Below, in pieces: positions 11,237 to 23,002 of a stretch of DNA of 64,000 nucleotides. The position numbers and the translations under genes were made by a program. The notes below the pieces were generated by a model. It searched no databases and was not told the DNA's origin. It saw only the letters and a program-made list of their open reading frames with translations. Source of the DNA: Diphasiastrum complanatum. Taxonomy: Eukaryota > Streptophyta > Lycopodiopsida > Lycopodiales > Lycopodiaceae. Where the stretch lies: assembly GCA_029204225.1 (NCBI GenBank), contig MU832176.1, positions 19,451 to 83,450 on the forward strand, read 5' to 3'. The number at the start of each line of letters is the position of its first letter. The stretch's first letter is position 1.

Positions 11237-12030
11237 TGTTGATTTCACACGTGTGGACTGTCCACAACATGTACTTGTGATCTCCTAAGGTGTGTAGATG
11301 CACCAAGATCAAGACTAGATTGAGATTCAAGATCTATCTTTGATTCTATGGCAAAAACACACTACTACATGCATTCAATCACTTCCAACTCTCACACACA
11401 TGTGTGGGAAGTGTTTCAAAAATAATCTAAGTAAAAACAATTTGCTCTTCTCGGGTAGAGAGAGAAAGCTAAAAAACCAATTACTCACAAAATTCACTCA
11501 ATCTCAAAATCAACTAGCTCCAAATGAGAAGTACAATGATACTAATAGATCCATGAGCTACCACAATGCTCAATCATGATTGGACCACACTTTTGCCACC
11601 TCTTAATCCTATTGGACCATTGATCCATTCACCTCTACATTCTATTGGACCATGTTCAAGCATATCTCAAATTCTATTGGACGACTCATGGTTCCACCTC
11701 TAAATCCTATTGGACCTCTTAAACTTCATCAAACAAAAGCATTACACTTGTCTACACTCTAATTGGCACGAGTTTGGCCTCCTACTCTATTTTGGCTCAA
11801 TAGTGGCTTTACAAGTGGAAATGGATAATTTGCCATCTATGTCAAATTTGACCCTATCAACATTCTACACCTAAATGCTTGACTATGAGATTTTATGAGA
11901 CCCCTATATCAAACATTTTTTATTTACTTTACAATTCTCCACATGTGGGAACATCCTCCACACATGTGAGATTCACTTACAAACTTCTATCATAAAAAAT
12001 ACCAAGCTAGATTTTTGCCAATTTCTCACA
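11237..12030 (-). repeat. 3' LTR of family A element
   Basis: A 794-bp LTR running TGTTGATTTCACACGTGTGG to ATTTCTCACA on the plus strand. It matches 15489-16280 throughout with scattered substitutions. Confidence 0.93.
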
Positions 12031-12039
12031 CTCTTCTTC
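12031..12039 (-). promoter_or_regulatory. Polypurine tract of family A element
   Basis: The minus strand reads GAAGAAGAG directly before the 3' LTR, the expected site for plus-strand DNA priming. Confidence 0.65.
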
Positions 12040-12587
12040 AAAAAATAGCTTGGAAAGGTACTAGATCACTTGAGAAGTATGTAAATCTTTTTTTGAGTGG
12101 ATCCTTTGGTATGCATAAGAAGTGAAGACCAGCCAAGGGATCCATCATAGCAGCACCCTCACCATATCCATGATAAGATCTCTTTGGTAGAGATCTCTTG
12201 CCAATAACTTTGAAGAGTGCTCCACCAATATGCCACTATGATCATGGGCTTTTTCCATGCTTGATGATGATCTTTGCTTTGAAAGTTCCACTTGCATGAT
12301 GGCTCCACTATAAATAGAGAAATCCGAGGCTTCCAAGCCTCATAAGATTCATGGAGATCAAGATCATAAGATGTGAAACAATGATGATTATCAAGATTAT
12401 GCTTTCTAGCTTGACTAGTCCACATACAATGAACTATATCCATGATGGATCTAATCTTGATATCAAAGACTATCTTGATCTTTTTTAGGCTAGTTACTCT
12501 CTCAAGGATGTAAGTGTCCACTTTGGATGCTTCACTTAATCTCAAGAGGAGTTTACAATTTGCCTCAAAACATGTGAAAACATGATT
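12040..12587 (-). other. Family A internal 3' region without recognised coding
   Basis: This stretch lies between the end of the pol-like ORF and the polypurine tract, where RT/RNase H or untranslated sequence would be. An open frame at 12159-12545 has no family motif. Confidence 0.5.
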
Positions 12588-14700
12588 TTAAAAAAAGTGA
12601 ACACCAAGCTCAATCTTGTTTTTACTAGAACCAAGAACATACTTTTGACAATACAATATCTTGATTTCAAAAAGTATTGGAAACATATCTAAGTCAATAA
12701 TGACAAGAAATATATCCATACCATAAGCATCATGCAAAACTAGTATAGCTTTTCTTGAACTCTGAGATCCAAAAAATTCAATGAAGCAAGATAGCATATC
12801 AAGCAACGGAAGAGAAGCATATATGAATGTTTTGTAGTAGATACAACATGAAAGATGCCCCTCTTTGCCATGGAAGGTGAGCCATAAAGACTCGGCCATG
12901 CATCTTGAAGATCTTCTTGAAATCATATGAAGAAGAAACTCCTCCTCACACCTTGGCCCCATCATAACTTGAATACCTTCAAAAAAGATAACTTGTGATG
13001 CTTCTTGAGAAGCCTTGATCTCGGCCACTTCCAAGATTGAATCTTCATGCAATCTGACATCTCTATTCACGATCACATTTGAAATAGAGAGTGTAAAGAC
13101 ACTAAAGGCCTCTTTGATGGATGAGTATCCAATCATGATCCATGAGCTTGGATCATCCTTCCTCCTTGTTTCCAAGGGAATATGTGCAAAGCAAGCACTA
13201 CCAAGTTCACTAAGGTGATCAACCTTAGGCTTCATCTTGAATAAAACTTCATATGGTGCTATTATTTCAAGAGCTGCAATACTCCTTAAAGCTTTGATCT
13301 TCAATGAGAATTGCTTCTCAACATATGCTTTGAATAATAAGGAATAATCATACACCATAATACTTGAAGAGAGAAAATATGTGCATCTTGTGTGATCATC
13401 CTCCTTTGAAATATTGGACATATAAGAAACATCAAGAGAGTTTGCACTCTCACTTGGATCCAATTTGTAGATGCCTTCAAATCTTGATCCATATGCAAGG
13501 ATCTCACCATCCTTCTTGATCACACAATTGTCAATATTGAAATTGACATCAAAGCCACTATCAAGAAATTGGCCAACACTTAAGATGTTTTTTGTAAGCT
13601 TTGGGACAAAAAGAACATTGTTGAGAAAGAGATCTTTGGAAGATGCAAGCTTCAAGGGAATAATCCCTACTCCTTCAATATTGCACTCATGCTTACTTGC
13701 AATGTATATGGTCTTCTTGACTCCATCATAAGGCATAATAGATGAAAAAGAGTGCTTGGAGCCACACATATGTGAAGATTCTCCACTATCAATATACCAT
13801 GAGTCGTCCTTGTTGAAGGTGGAAGAGGAGAAGCTTGATTCCATAAGAGAGCCTTCTCCATCACTTGCAATATAGTCTTCTTTCTCATTGGTGATGTTGG
13901 CTTGATTGAGTTGATTTTTCTTCTTGAAGCAATTGGTGGCATAATGGCCTTTCTTGCCACAATAAAAGCACTTGATCTTCTTCTTCTTGAGATTTGAAGT
14001 AGAAGCATGAGAGGTATCCTCCTCCTCTCCATCTTGGTCTTTAGCTTTGTCATTAGAGAAGTGATGGTGTTGCTTCTTACTCCTCTCTTTGTGCTTGGCA
14101 AATAGAACTTTGCCATCATCATGATTGACTGATAGCTTGTCCATCCTCAAGAGTTTGTACTCTTGTCTTGATTCTTTAGAAATAAGCACACTTTGAAGGG
14201 CCTCCAAACTTGGTAGCTCCTCCTTAATGGCATAGGATTGGACAAGGTTGTCATATTCATCTCTCAAGCCATTGAGAACGACTTGGACTAGCTCACTTTG
14301 ATTGATTGAGTCACCAATACATCCAAGCTCCCTATGAATATCCTTGACTCTCAAAACATAATTAGATGCACTCTCATCACTCTTTTGACTACTTTGGAAG
14401 ATTTTATTTCTAAGAGTGAGGAGCCTAGAGGTGTTCTTAGCCTCATAGATGGACTTGAGACAATCCCAAGCTTCCTTGGATGTAGAACAATAACCAATCT
14501 CTCTCAATATCTCATTAGAGACATTCATATTAATGTAGTGGAGAGTCATCCTAGTTCTCTTCTTGTATTTTTGTACTTCTCAAAGGACTTGAGACTCTTC
14601 CTCAATCCCAAGTACAATGTCCATCACATCTTGGACTATCAAGATGGACTCCATCCTCAACTTCCATATTGAATAATTGGAAGTAGACAATCTCTCACTT
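12588..14700 (-). pseudogene. Gag-protease-partial integrase polyprotein of family A copia element
   Basis: The 653-codon frame from 14549 encodes a UBN2-type Gag (CLKSIYEAKNTSRLLTLRN), a nucleocapsid knuckle CFYCGKKGHYATNC and an aspartic protease site WYIDSGESSHMCG. Next comes a jump into the integrase C-terminal region (APYEVLFKMKPKVDHL, then SWIMIGYSSIKEAFSVF). The HHCC finger and DDE core of integrase, RT and RNase H are absent. The last roughly 140 residues match nothing I know. Gag really starts further upstream: the same frame continues to about 14700 (YSIWKLRMESIL), interrupted by a TGA at 14580-14582. The product could at most supply Gag and protease. Identity is secure, the N-terminal limit approximate. 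Confidence 0.85.
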
Positions 14701-15475
14701 GGTTGCAACAAGTATGAACTCATTGAAGTCATGTAAAGTGGAGATAAATAAAAGTGATGAACAAAAAATGTTGCTTTTCTCTCACTTTAGGATCCAATAA
14801 TGGTGTGCTATCATCTCCTATGCAAGATCTTGCAAAAAACTGTGAGATGATTCTCACTAGCTATCTCAATCTCTTCAAAACTAGATCTACTTCACATCAA
14901 ATGATGGAGTATGGAAAAAGTTAGGATCAAACACTCTTAGCACGTGTGAAATACACTAAGAAACCAAATTTGACTCAAATACAATGATATTGCATGAAAC
15001 AAAAGGGCTAAGATCTCAAAACAGTGCCTAGATCACATATAGATGAGAATGGTAAGCATTCAACTGTGATTTTGGATCAAACAAGCAATCACTTGACGAA
15101 ACCAAATGTGTCCACCCAGGTCTAGGTGCCCTACCTAACCCTCTTCAAAAGCTTATAACTTTTGATTGGCACAACCAAATGGAATGAAACGATTGCATCA
15201 GAAACTAGACGAAAATAGCTTCAAAACAAGCTATCTAGCAAGATTTTTGGATCAAACATGAAAGAGAACTCCCAAACTGAAATTGGATGTTCCTCACACG
15301 TGTCTGAGCACCTGATTCTGTATAGTACCATGTCAGACCCAGTCAATGATCTATTGATCTCTTTTGATCCAAAATTGGACAAGATAGCTAGGAAAATGGA
15401 TCTTGACAATTTCTAGCTCAAGATTGATGAATAGTTTTCACTCAAATGGATCAAAATGCATCGTAACCTTAGGTA
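14701..15475 (-). other. Family A 5' untranslated leader
   Basis: The region between primer site and gag. No open frame of note was seen. Confidence 0.5.
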
Positions 15476-15488
15476 GGCTCTGATACCA
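15476..15488 (-). promoter_or_regulatory. Primer-binding site, tRNA-iMet type
   Basis: The minus strand reads TGGTATCAGAGCC immediately inside the 5' LTR. This complements the 3' end of plant initiator tRNA-Met and fixes the element's orientation. Confidence 0.9.
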
Positions 15489-16280
15489 TGTTGATTTCAC
15501 ACGTGTGGACTGTCCACAACATGTACTTGTGATCTCCTAAGGTGTGTAGATGCACCAAGATCAAGACTAGATTGAGATTCAAGATCTATCTTTGATTTTA
15601 TGGCAAAAACACAGTACTACATGCATTTAATCACTTCCAACTCTCACACACGTGTGGGAAGTGTTTAAAAAATAATCTAAGTAAAAACAAGATGCTCTCC
15701 TCGGATAGAGAGAGGAAGCTAGAAAACCAATTACTCACAAAATCCACTCAATCTCAAAATCAATTAGATCCAAATGAGAAGTACAATAATACTAATAGAT
15801 CCATGAGCTACCACAATGCTCAATCATGATTGGACCATACTTTTTTCACCTCTTAATCCTATTGGACCATTGATCCATTCACCTCTAAATTCTATTGGAC
15901 CATTTTCAAGCATATCTCAAATTCTATTGGACCACTCATGGTTCCACCTCTAAATCCTATTGGACCTCTTAAACTTCATCAAACAAAAGTATTACACTTG
16001 TCTACACTCTAATTGGCACGAGTTTGGCCTCCTACTCTATTTTGGCTCAATACTGGCTTTACAAGTGGAAATGGATAATTTGTCATCTATGCCAAATTTG
16101 ACCCTATCAACATCCTACACCTAAATGCTTGACTATGAAATTCTATGAGACCCCTATATCAAACATTTTTTATTTACTTTACAATTCTCCACATGTGGGA
16201 AAATCCTCAACACATGTGAGATTCACTTACAAACTTCTATCATAAAAAATACCAAGCTAGATTTTTGCCAATTTCTCACA
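15489..16280 (-). repeat. 5' LTR of family A element
   Basis: A 792-bp LTR that pairs with 11237-12030. The outer end ATTTCTCACA is followed by target copy ATAAT. Confidence 0.93.
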
Positions 16281-16650
16281 ATAATAATCATGTCCAGTTG
16301 ATGAATCAAGTTCTTCGAGATTATTTTAAAAACGACAGAAGTGTTGTGATAATAATGATGTGGTCAACATAAGTACCAAGGGTCTTATGATGGTTATTTT
16401 ATTTAACAATCCCATAAATAATAGCTGTTTGGAAAGGATATAATAAAGATTAACAACAAAAGCTATATTATATAAGAAAGGATATAAGAAAGATTAACAA
16501 TTATTTTACGATTACTTTAAGATTTTATTTTTACATGAGCGTTGATGAACTGAGTCTGTCAACAATACCAATGTTGTGAGAATGGAATGAAAATGAGAAT
16601 TTAATTATAGCTATGTCTATTTGACGAACTTAGTTCAGCAAGATTTTTTT
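16281..16650. repeat. Continuation of the ~670-bp tandem array after the copia insertion
   Basis: Picks up at CATGTCCAGTTGATGAA, the phrase that in intact units follows the interrupted sequence. It then runs through the GTACCAAGGGTCTTATGATGG phrase, a decayed palindrome near 16541 and a half-palindrome near 16621 before homology ends. Confidence 0.85.
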
Positions 16651-17192
16651 TAAAATTTGGACATTGCTTACTAAACATCTGGTCTTCTATGTTAAACAGA
16701 TGGAATCAATGATTGAAAAGCTCTACCACAAAAAAAAGGAGCAAACTCAAGAACACTTTTCTTATGAGCCCCCATATATTGAAGCTCATTGTGATCGTTG
16801 TGTAACCTCAGACACAGACAAGTGGTGCATTGACACAAATGGAGAATGGGGTGATATTTTCTACATATTAACCTCCAAGAAAAAAAGTTGGAGTGGTTAT
16901 TGAAATGCAAGAATTCATGTCCAAAGAAGCGGTGCCCACTTTTATGGTGGTAGTTGAAAGTGCTTCATTAAGAGCATTTATAAAATTTGAGCTTCAATTC
17001 AATGCTTTCGATCCATGAAGAGAAATGTTTGTTGGAGGTGTGAAAAGTATAGTACTAAGGACCATAAATGGATCTTTGAATGATCCACAAGGTGATTGTA
17101 TGCTTGTTAAACAATCTATCAGAAACTAGTCATCAGAAAACAAGATCTAGTTTAGCAGCTTGATAGGAAACAAATAGAGACAATCAAAGCAT
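16651..17192 (+). other. Unassigned DNA with a 79-codon open frame
   Basis: The frame at 16664-16903 starts MLTKHLVFYVKQMES and contains a Cys/His-rich part (IEAHCDRCVTSDTDKWC). I do not recognise it. The sequence resumes beyond the next copia remnant near 19888, so it may belong to the same degenerate region as the phosphatase pseudogene. Confidence 0.3.
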
Positions 17193-17254
17193 TGATCAAT
17201 TAGTATAATCCAATTCCACACGTGTGGAAATAAGGCTGTAGTATGGCCTGTAGA

Positions 17255-17729
17255 TAGTGTTTACAAAGTGCCAAAGCTAGGTTTCATTGGAAAAATAGAG
17301 TAATCACCATACAATGAGAGGAAACTCGAGTTTCTCCTTGAGGCTCCAAAAAATTTCTATTTTCTCACTATGGAGAATGGAAATACATAGTAAAACACAC
17401 TTCCTTTGCAAAGTTAGGTGAAAATCCAGAATGTAATAAGGAAGTAGATTCCACTTTCTTGCCCTAATGTGAAAACCCTAGCCTAGATCCAAGAGTCATG
17501 CTTGGTAGGTGCATGGTAGGTACAAATCTCATCATAAATCATGGTCTAGATCCTACAAAGTAGGAATCACTACCAAATAGACACAACCACTCCTCTTGAA
17601 TCGTGGTAACCTACTTTAGGTGTGTATGTACAAGTGGTACTTTGACCATTCAAGTAACCAACAAACAATATTGACAAAATGTACAATATTCTACATGGCT
17701 AGATTTGCCAATGTAGGCAATTTTTCACA
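17255..17729 (-). repeat. LTR of family D (3' LTR)
   Basis: The shared part starts TAGTGTTTACAAAGTGCC and ends GGCAATTTTTCACA. It is close to identical to 19412-19887. Up to 60 further bp of LTR may lie to its left. Confidence 0.85.
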
Positions 17730-19411
17730 CTCCTCCTCAAATCTAGCCTTGGAGATCACAATGCTTTTATCAATAACTCCAATTGAAGATCTAAGCTTGA
17801 CAAATGAATCTTTAGGTAAAGGCTTAGTAAACAAATCAGCGAAGCAACTTGATGATGACACGTGTTGGAGCTTGATCTCTTTAGCTTGCACTTTTTCCCT
17901 CACGAAATGATGAGCAATTTCGATGTGTTTGCTCCTTGCATGGAATGTAGGATTAGTTGCAAGTGATTGGGCTGATTGGTTGTCACAATAGATGATAAGG
18001 ATCTCCTCCTCCATGACATGAAGCTCTACCAATAGCCTTTTGAGCCACAAGACCTCCTTGCATGTTGATGTCAAGGCCTTGTATTCGGATTCTATGGAAG
18101 ATAGGGAGATGGTATCTTGCTTTTTGGAAAGCCATGATACTACTCCATCACATAGAAAGGTGGCAATGGCACTTGTTGATCTTCTATCCACTTTGTCACC
18201 TGCAAAATCCGAGTCACTATAGGCTCTTAAGCCAAGATTAGTTCCTCTATACAAAATACCAAAATTCTTAGTGAATGAAATGTATCTAAGAACTCTTTTG
18301 GCCATCTTCCAATGTGAAACTAGAGGACTTTGCATGAATTGGCTTAACTTTCCAACACTATAACTAAGATCAGGTCTAGTTATAGTTAAATAGATCAAGG
18401 AGTCAATAAGCCTGCTATATAATGTGATGTTCTCAAAGGATGCTTCATCACAACCAATAGATGCTTTTACATGTTGCTCCATTGGTGTCTCAATGCCTTT
18501 ACAATTCTTCATTCCAAATCTATCTAGGATGGATGTAGCATATTTAGATTGACAAATGAAGCTAAAATCACATCCTCTAATAGCCTCTATTCCAAGAATG
18601 AAGCTCAATAGGCCGAGATCTACCATCTTAAACTCTTTTGCTAAAGCAATTTTTACATCTCTAATTCCATCTAGATCATTACCACTCAAGATAATGTCAT
18701 CTACATACAAAACAAGAATAATGATCATGCCATCATGAAAAATTATATACAATCATGGATCATAGGCACTCATTACAAAATTGATGGAAATGAGAAAAGA
18801 GTTTAGCCTAGAGTACCATGCTCTAGGTGCTTGCTTGAGCCCATAAAGGCTCTTCTTCAAAAAACACACATTTCCTTCATGCTTTGCCTTGATGAAGCCC
18901 TCGGGTTGCCTCATGTAGATCTCTTCCTCCAAATAACCATTGAGGAATGCATGTGTGAAGTCAAGTTGGAATAGCTCCCAATTGAAGGTTGTAGCAAGAC
19001 TAATGATCAACCTGATAGTAACAAGCTTAGCCACAGGAGCAAAGGTCTCATCATAGTCAATGCCTTTGGTTTGTAAAAAACCTTTGGCAACAAGCCTAGC
19101 TTTATGCTTGCTTATTGATCCATCTTGATTATACTTCAACCTAAACACCCACTTGCAATCAAGAGGTTTCTTCCCTTGAGGAAGATCCACAAGATCCCAA
19201 GTATGATTCTCAATAAGAGCATCATACTCTACTTGCATAGCATCCATCCAACTTTTAGACTTACAAGCATCTTCATAGCATGTTGGCTCATCTAACATTG
19301 AAGTAAGAAAGGTGTAAGATGTGAAAGATGATGAGCCTTCCCTTTGATCACCTTGACCATCATAGGTGAGCCTCAATGGCTCGGATCTTGCCCTTGTAGA
19401 TCTTCTTGGAG
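17691..19411 (-). pseudogene. Copia reverse transcriptase and RNase H, one in-frame stop
   Basis: Two adjoining frames form one copia pol 3' half. The first part (19411-18753) has the RT N-terminal landmarks WDLVDLPQGKKPLDCKWVF, HKARLVAKGFLQ, YDETFAPVAK and KKSLYGLKQAPRAWY. A TGA at 18753-18755 follows YDP. The second part (18752-17691) continues in the same frame with the catalytic box LYVDDIIL, then RNase H with SDSDFAG, SSIESEYKAL and CDNQSAQSLA, and ends HVSSSSCFADLFTKPL. All catalytic Asp/Glu landmarks that I can place are present, so only the stop and the missing 5' half disable it. The final residues overlap the LTR. It is the best preserved copia RT in the window. Confidence 0.9.
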
Positions 19412-19887
19412 TTAGTGTTTACAAAGTGCCAAAGCTGGGTTTCATTGGAAAAATAGAGTAATCACCATACAATGAGAGGAAACTCGAGTTTCTCCTTGAG
19501 GCTCCAAAAAGTTTCTATCTTCTCACTATGGAGAATGGAAATACATAGTAAAACACACTTCCTTTGCAAAGTTAGGTGAAAATCCAGCATGTAATAAGGA
19601 AGTAGACTCCACTTTCTTGCCCTAATGTAAAAACCCTAGCCTAGATCCAAGAGTCATGCTTGGTAGGTGCATGGTAGGTACAAATCTCATCATAAATCAT
19701 GGTCTAGATTCTACAAAGTAGGAATCACTACCAAATAGACACAACCACTCCTCTTGACTCGTGGTAACCTACTTTAGGTGTGTATGTACAAGTGGCACTT
19801 TGGCCATTCAAGTAACCAACAAACAATATTGACAAAATGTACAATATTCTACATGGCTAGATTTGCCAATGTAGGCAATTTTTCACA
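19412..19887 (-). repeat. LTR of family D (truncated 5' LTR)
   Basis: A 476-bp copy of 17255-17729 with few differences. Its inner end joins pol abruptly. Confidence 0.85.
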
Positions 19888-20992
19888 GGAGGTCTATTGC
19901 TCAACTATGGTGAATATGATACCCAATCTAGCCAGAAACATGGAGGCCAATAATGATGGAAAAAAAAACGCAGACCATCAACAATAAGGGGATAAGGTGG
20001 CCACTTTCTCAATTGTGCCCTACGAATCTTTTAGAAAATATAAATCTGGATGATATTCAACAAACACAAGAGGACAACGAAGCAAATACATTGATACAAA
20101 GTATTCTCAATTATGAATTCCTACTTGCAGATTTCCAAGAAAATAAAATCCCACCAAATGAAGAGAGTGCGATGAAAGAAAAAGAACATGTTGTGGATTC
20201 TATCGACACAATAGTTAAACACGCTGGTAAATAGGACAAAATTTTGTACAAACTTCGAAATAAAAGTAAAGTGGTCTATTAAAAATTCAAAACAATAATT
20301 TTTTATTCAAATACTATTTTGCTTCTATTGTACAGTTGATTTGAAGACAATACTTTTTGAAGAACATATGTTATCAATTAACGAGAGTGCGCTTCTTAAT
20401 GGTATGAAAAGAATATAATATGTCATGGATTCTAGCGAGACAAAAGCTAAACAATGCATTATTTAGTACAGATAATGGTAATAAATTTGAAAAATAAAAT
20501 TACAATGATGCATTCCACAAGAAGCACTTTTGACAAGCATATTATGAAAGGTTTTTTTAATAATTTTATCATGTTCTTTCTTTAAAAAAATTAAAAACAA
20601 TATCATGTTTTGAATTGTTTCGTTAATTTTGTTGTACAATTGATTTGATGACTGTGAATTTTGCAGACGAGTTTCAATCTCCAAAAAAACAAGAGGAAAG
20701 TTTCTATAAACTAATGCATTGAAGTTTTGTAAATATACTTTTTTGCTTTTTGTAAATAATATTTTTAGTTCACGTTAATAATTTCATTAGATATTTATGT
20801 GTTGACTAATACGACTGTACGTTTTTTTAGTATAAGTGTGTTTTTTTATTAGTTTACAAATCTTTATTTTCTTTCAGGTGGTAAAGCCATCTAGACGTAT
20901 TGAAGATGACATTTAATGGCATTATTATGAAACAATGCGATATTGGTCCATAGTGCTCAAGGGATAAGAAATGGAAATCAAAACAGATCAAA
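19888..20992 (+). other. AT-rich DNA upstream of the phosphatase relic
   Basis: An open frame at 19953-20234 (ending DSIDTIVKHAGK) has an acidic, helical composition but no known family. It may be a degraded N-terminal exon of the phosphatase-like gene; nothing proves it. Confidence 0.35.
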
Positions 20993-22136
20993 TTGCATGG
21001 GTGGCTGGAATTTCTAAAATACGTTTTGTCAAAATTCAAGATTGGCATCTGGTCCATTATGGAGTATGAAACTGTGCTTAATATTTGCTCTTTCATGGAA
21101 AGGGAGGCATGTAAAAAGCTTCCGTTTTTCATGTTGTGGAGCCAAGAAAATTGCTACCAACATTCAGGTATAATGTGTTCTGAGAAGCCTTTTGTAGTTG
21201 CTAATTTCAAACCTTATGCTATGTATGGCATCATTTCTATTCTAGAGTCAACAAACACAACACAATGCTTATAGACTATTCACCATACAAATCATGCATG
21301 AACAGTCCATTGAATTGTATATTTCCAGAGGCATACAATTCATTTTCTGACAACAACTATCAAATGACGTCCTATGGCCATACTTAGAACAAATAAAAGA
21401 AGCTCTAGACATTAAGAGCTATGGAAATTCACATTCCATGGAGTTGGAAATAGAACAGGTGAAGCTTCTTTATGCTCTTATGCAGAAACCTAAGCCATGG
21501 AAGCTTTCAAGGGGAGATGTATTTGCTATTTGTATACATCTTGGGCTCCAACAAGTTAACGTTGGTGAACAAGCAATGAGAGCGTACATAATCAATTTGG
21601 TGAATAGACTCAAGCAAGAAGAGCAATGTAATAAATTCATTTATTTTACCATTTTGGTATATGACATTCACATAAAGAAAATACTTGTTGGATAACTTCT
21701 ATTGATCGTCACTTTTGGTTTTACACTTTAGATAGTCATGACTATTTAAGAAAAAAAATTTGCACTAGACATTAAGAGCTATGGAAATTCACATTCCATG
21801 GAGTTGGAAATAGAACAGGTGAAGCTTCTTTATGCTCTTATGCAGAAACCTAAGCCATGGAAGATTTCAAGGGGAGATGTATTTGCTATTTGTATACATC
21901 TTGGGCTCCAACAAGTTAACGTTGGTGAACAAGCAATGAGAGCGTACATAATCAATTTGATGAATAGACTCAAGCAAGAAGAGCAATGTAATAAATTCAT
22001 TTATTTTACCATTTTGGTATATAACATTCACAAAAAAGAAAATACTTGTTGGATAACTTCTATTGATCGTCACTTTTGGCTTTACACTTTAGATAGTCAT
22101 GACTATTTAAGAAAAAAAGTTTGCACTATGAAATAA
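20993..22136 (+). pseudogene. FCP1/NIF-like (HAD) phosphatase domain pseudogene
   Basis: The frame from 20993 reads GWLEFLKYVLSKFKIGIW, then FMEREACKKLPFFMLWSQ and EKPFVVANFKPY. This follows the order of FCP1-type CTD phosphatase domains, whose family motif is a Leu-rich segment, GIWS, and a WDQ-like strand. A frameshift near 21255 leads to NTMLIDYSPYKSCMNSP and IFPEAYN, matching the family's NTLLIDDSPYKA segment but with one Asp replaced by Tyr. A further frame continues as LWPYLEQIKEALDIKSYGN into the duplicated block. The N-terminal catalytic DxDxT motif was not found. Frameshifts and the altered acidic motif make it non-functional. Family assignment rests on several motifs in order. Confidence 0.65.
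21405..22124 (+). repeat. 360-bp tandem duplication within the phosphatase relic
   Basis: CTAGACATTAAGAGCTATGG occurs at 21405 and 21765. The copies, each with a frame beginning MELEIEQVKLLYALMQKPKP, differ at only a handful of bases, so the duplication is recent relative to the decay of the gene. Confidence 0.9.
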
Positions 22137-22986
22137 TTTTTTTGAACATTGTATATTCATTTATTTGTTTCAATGTATCTTTGCAACGATTATTTTCCTA
22201 TATAAATTGTACAATGTTTGGATGAATCTATGTTCACATTCTACAATGTTTAGAAATAAGTTATGCTTGTGTTTACGTGAATGCTATCACCTAAAGTTGA
22301 TAAGTCTAGTATGCTTACATAATATACAAGATTCAACATTAAAAGATAATTGCTCATTAAAATTACATGATAAGAGCTTTAGGCAATTGAAAGTACATGA
22401 TTAAAGAAAAAATTATTCCTAAACAGATTATATCGTTCATCAAAAAAAGATTGCAATTCAAGCATGTTGTCAACAATAAAAATTTGAAATGCCTTATAAT
22501 GTTGCATATGAAAAACATCAATCTATCATTTTATAAGGGCATTTTTCAACTATCATAGTACTAATTTATTATTATTATTATTATCAAATCGAGATATCTT
22601 CTTTTCATATCGACAATACATAGTTTAAAATAAATTTATTTTCAAAAGACCTATTTAGTTCGGCAAAAAACTTTCAATACAGGCATGTTCTCTACGATAA
22701 GAACTCAAAATGCCATAGTTATAACTAAAAAACATCTTTTCATAATTCTATAATAGCCCTAAACAACTTCCAAAATATTAAAAAAGAATCATTATTTATT
22801 AAAGTAAGATATCTTTTCCTAAAAATGATACTTGCAAGAGTCTCAAATTTTCTAAAACTATCTTCATAGTAAAGCTCTAATAAGAGTCATGAGATACATT
22901 CGAGCTACTACAGACTAGTGCATCTGCTATGGAAAAGTAAACAATGACAATCTTCATCGACTCAGTGGATATTTCGAATCAAACTG
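22137..22986. other. Anonymous AT-rich DNA
   Basis: No gene was recognised. A short TTA-repeat lies near 22567 and a G13 run at 22987-22999 closes the stretch. Confidence 0.5.
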
Positions 22987-23002
22987 GGGGGGGGGGGGGC
23001 GA

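Larger units (their letters stand above)
11237..16280 (-). mobile_element. Complete Ty1/copia-type LTR retrotransposon, RT-less (family A)
   Basis: A 5044-bp element in minus orientation with both LTRs (TG...CA on the plus strand), a 5-bp target duplication ATAAT (11232-11236 and 16281-16285), a tRNA-Met primer site beside the 5' LTR and a purine tract beside the 3' LTR. It sits inside one unit of the tandem array, which resumes on the other side. The internal region encodes Gag, a CCHC knuckle, protease and only the C-terminal part of integrase. No RT or RNase H could be found in any frame, so it is a deletion derivative that would need an autonomous relative. The LTRs differ at a modest number of sites, so the insertion is not the youngest here. 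Confidence 0.9.
17193..19887 (-). mobile_element. Ty1/copia remnant with RT-RNase H between LTRs (family D)
   Basis: A minus-strand copia element whose 5' part is deleted. The pol 3' half lies between two LTR copies (17255-17729 and 19412-19887). The right LTR joins pol directly at 19411/19412 without primer site, gag, protease or integrase, so the internal deletion ran from within the 5' LTR to the start of RT. TGTAGAT lies beside both the pol side (19394) and the outer LTR part (17249), suggesting microhomology at the deletion joint. The left outer limit is uncertain: TG at 17193 is a guess and no matching target duplication was found. Confidence 0.75.

Noticed and set aside
12159-12545. 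Envelope-like third ORF in the family A copia element
   Set aside because: No signal peptide, no membrane segment and no known motif; likely chance frame.
8655-16650. CRISPR-like array
   Set aside because: Repeat units are about 670 bp, degenerate and eukaryotic in context; there are no short uniform repeats with unique spacers.
17030-17045. GGAGG followed by TGTGAAAAG as the left target duplication of family D
   Set aside because: It matches the right flank GGAGG and the LTR start sequence, but the orientation is wrong for the left end of a minus-strand element and no LTR homology follows.
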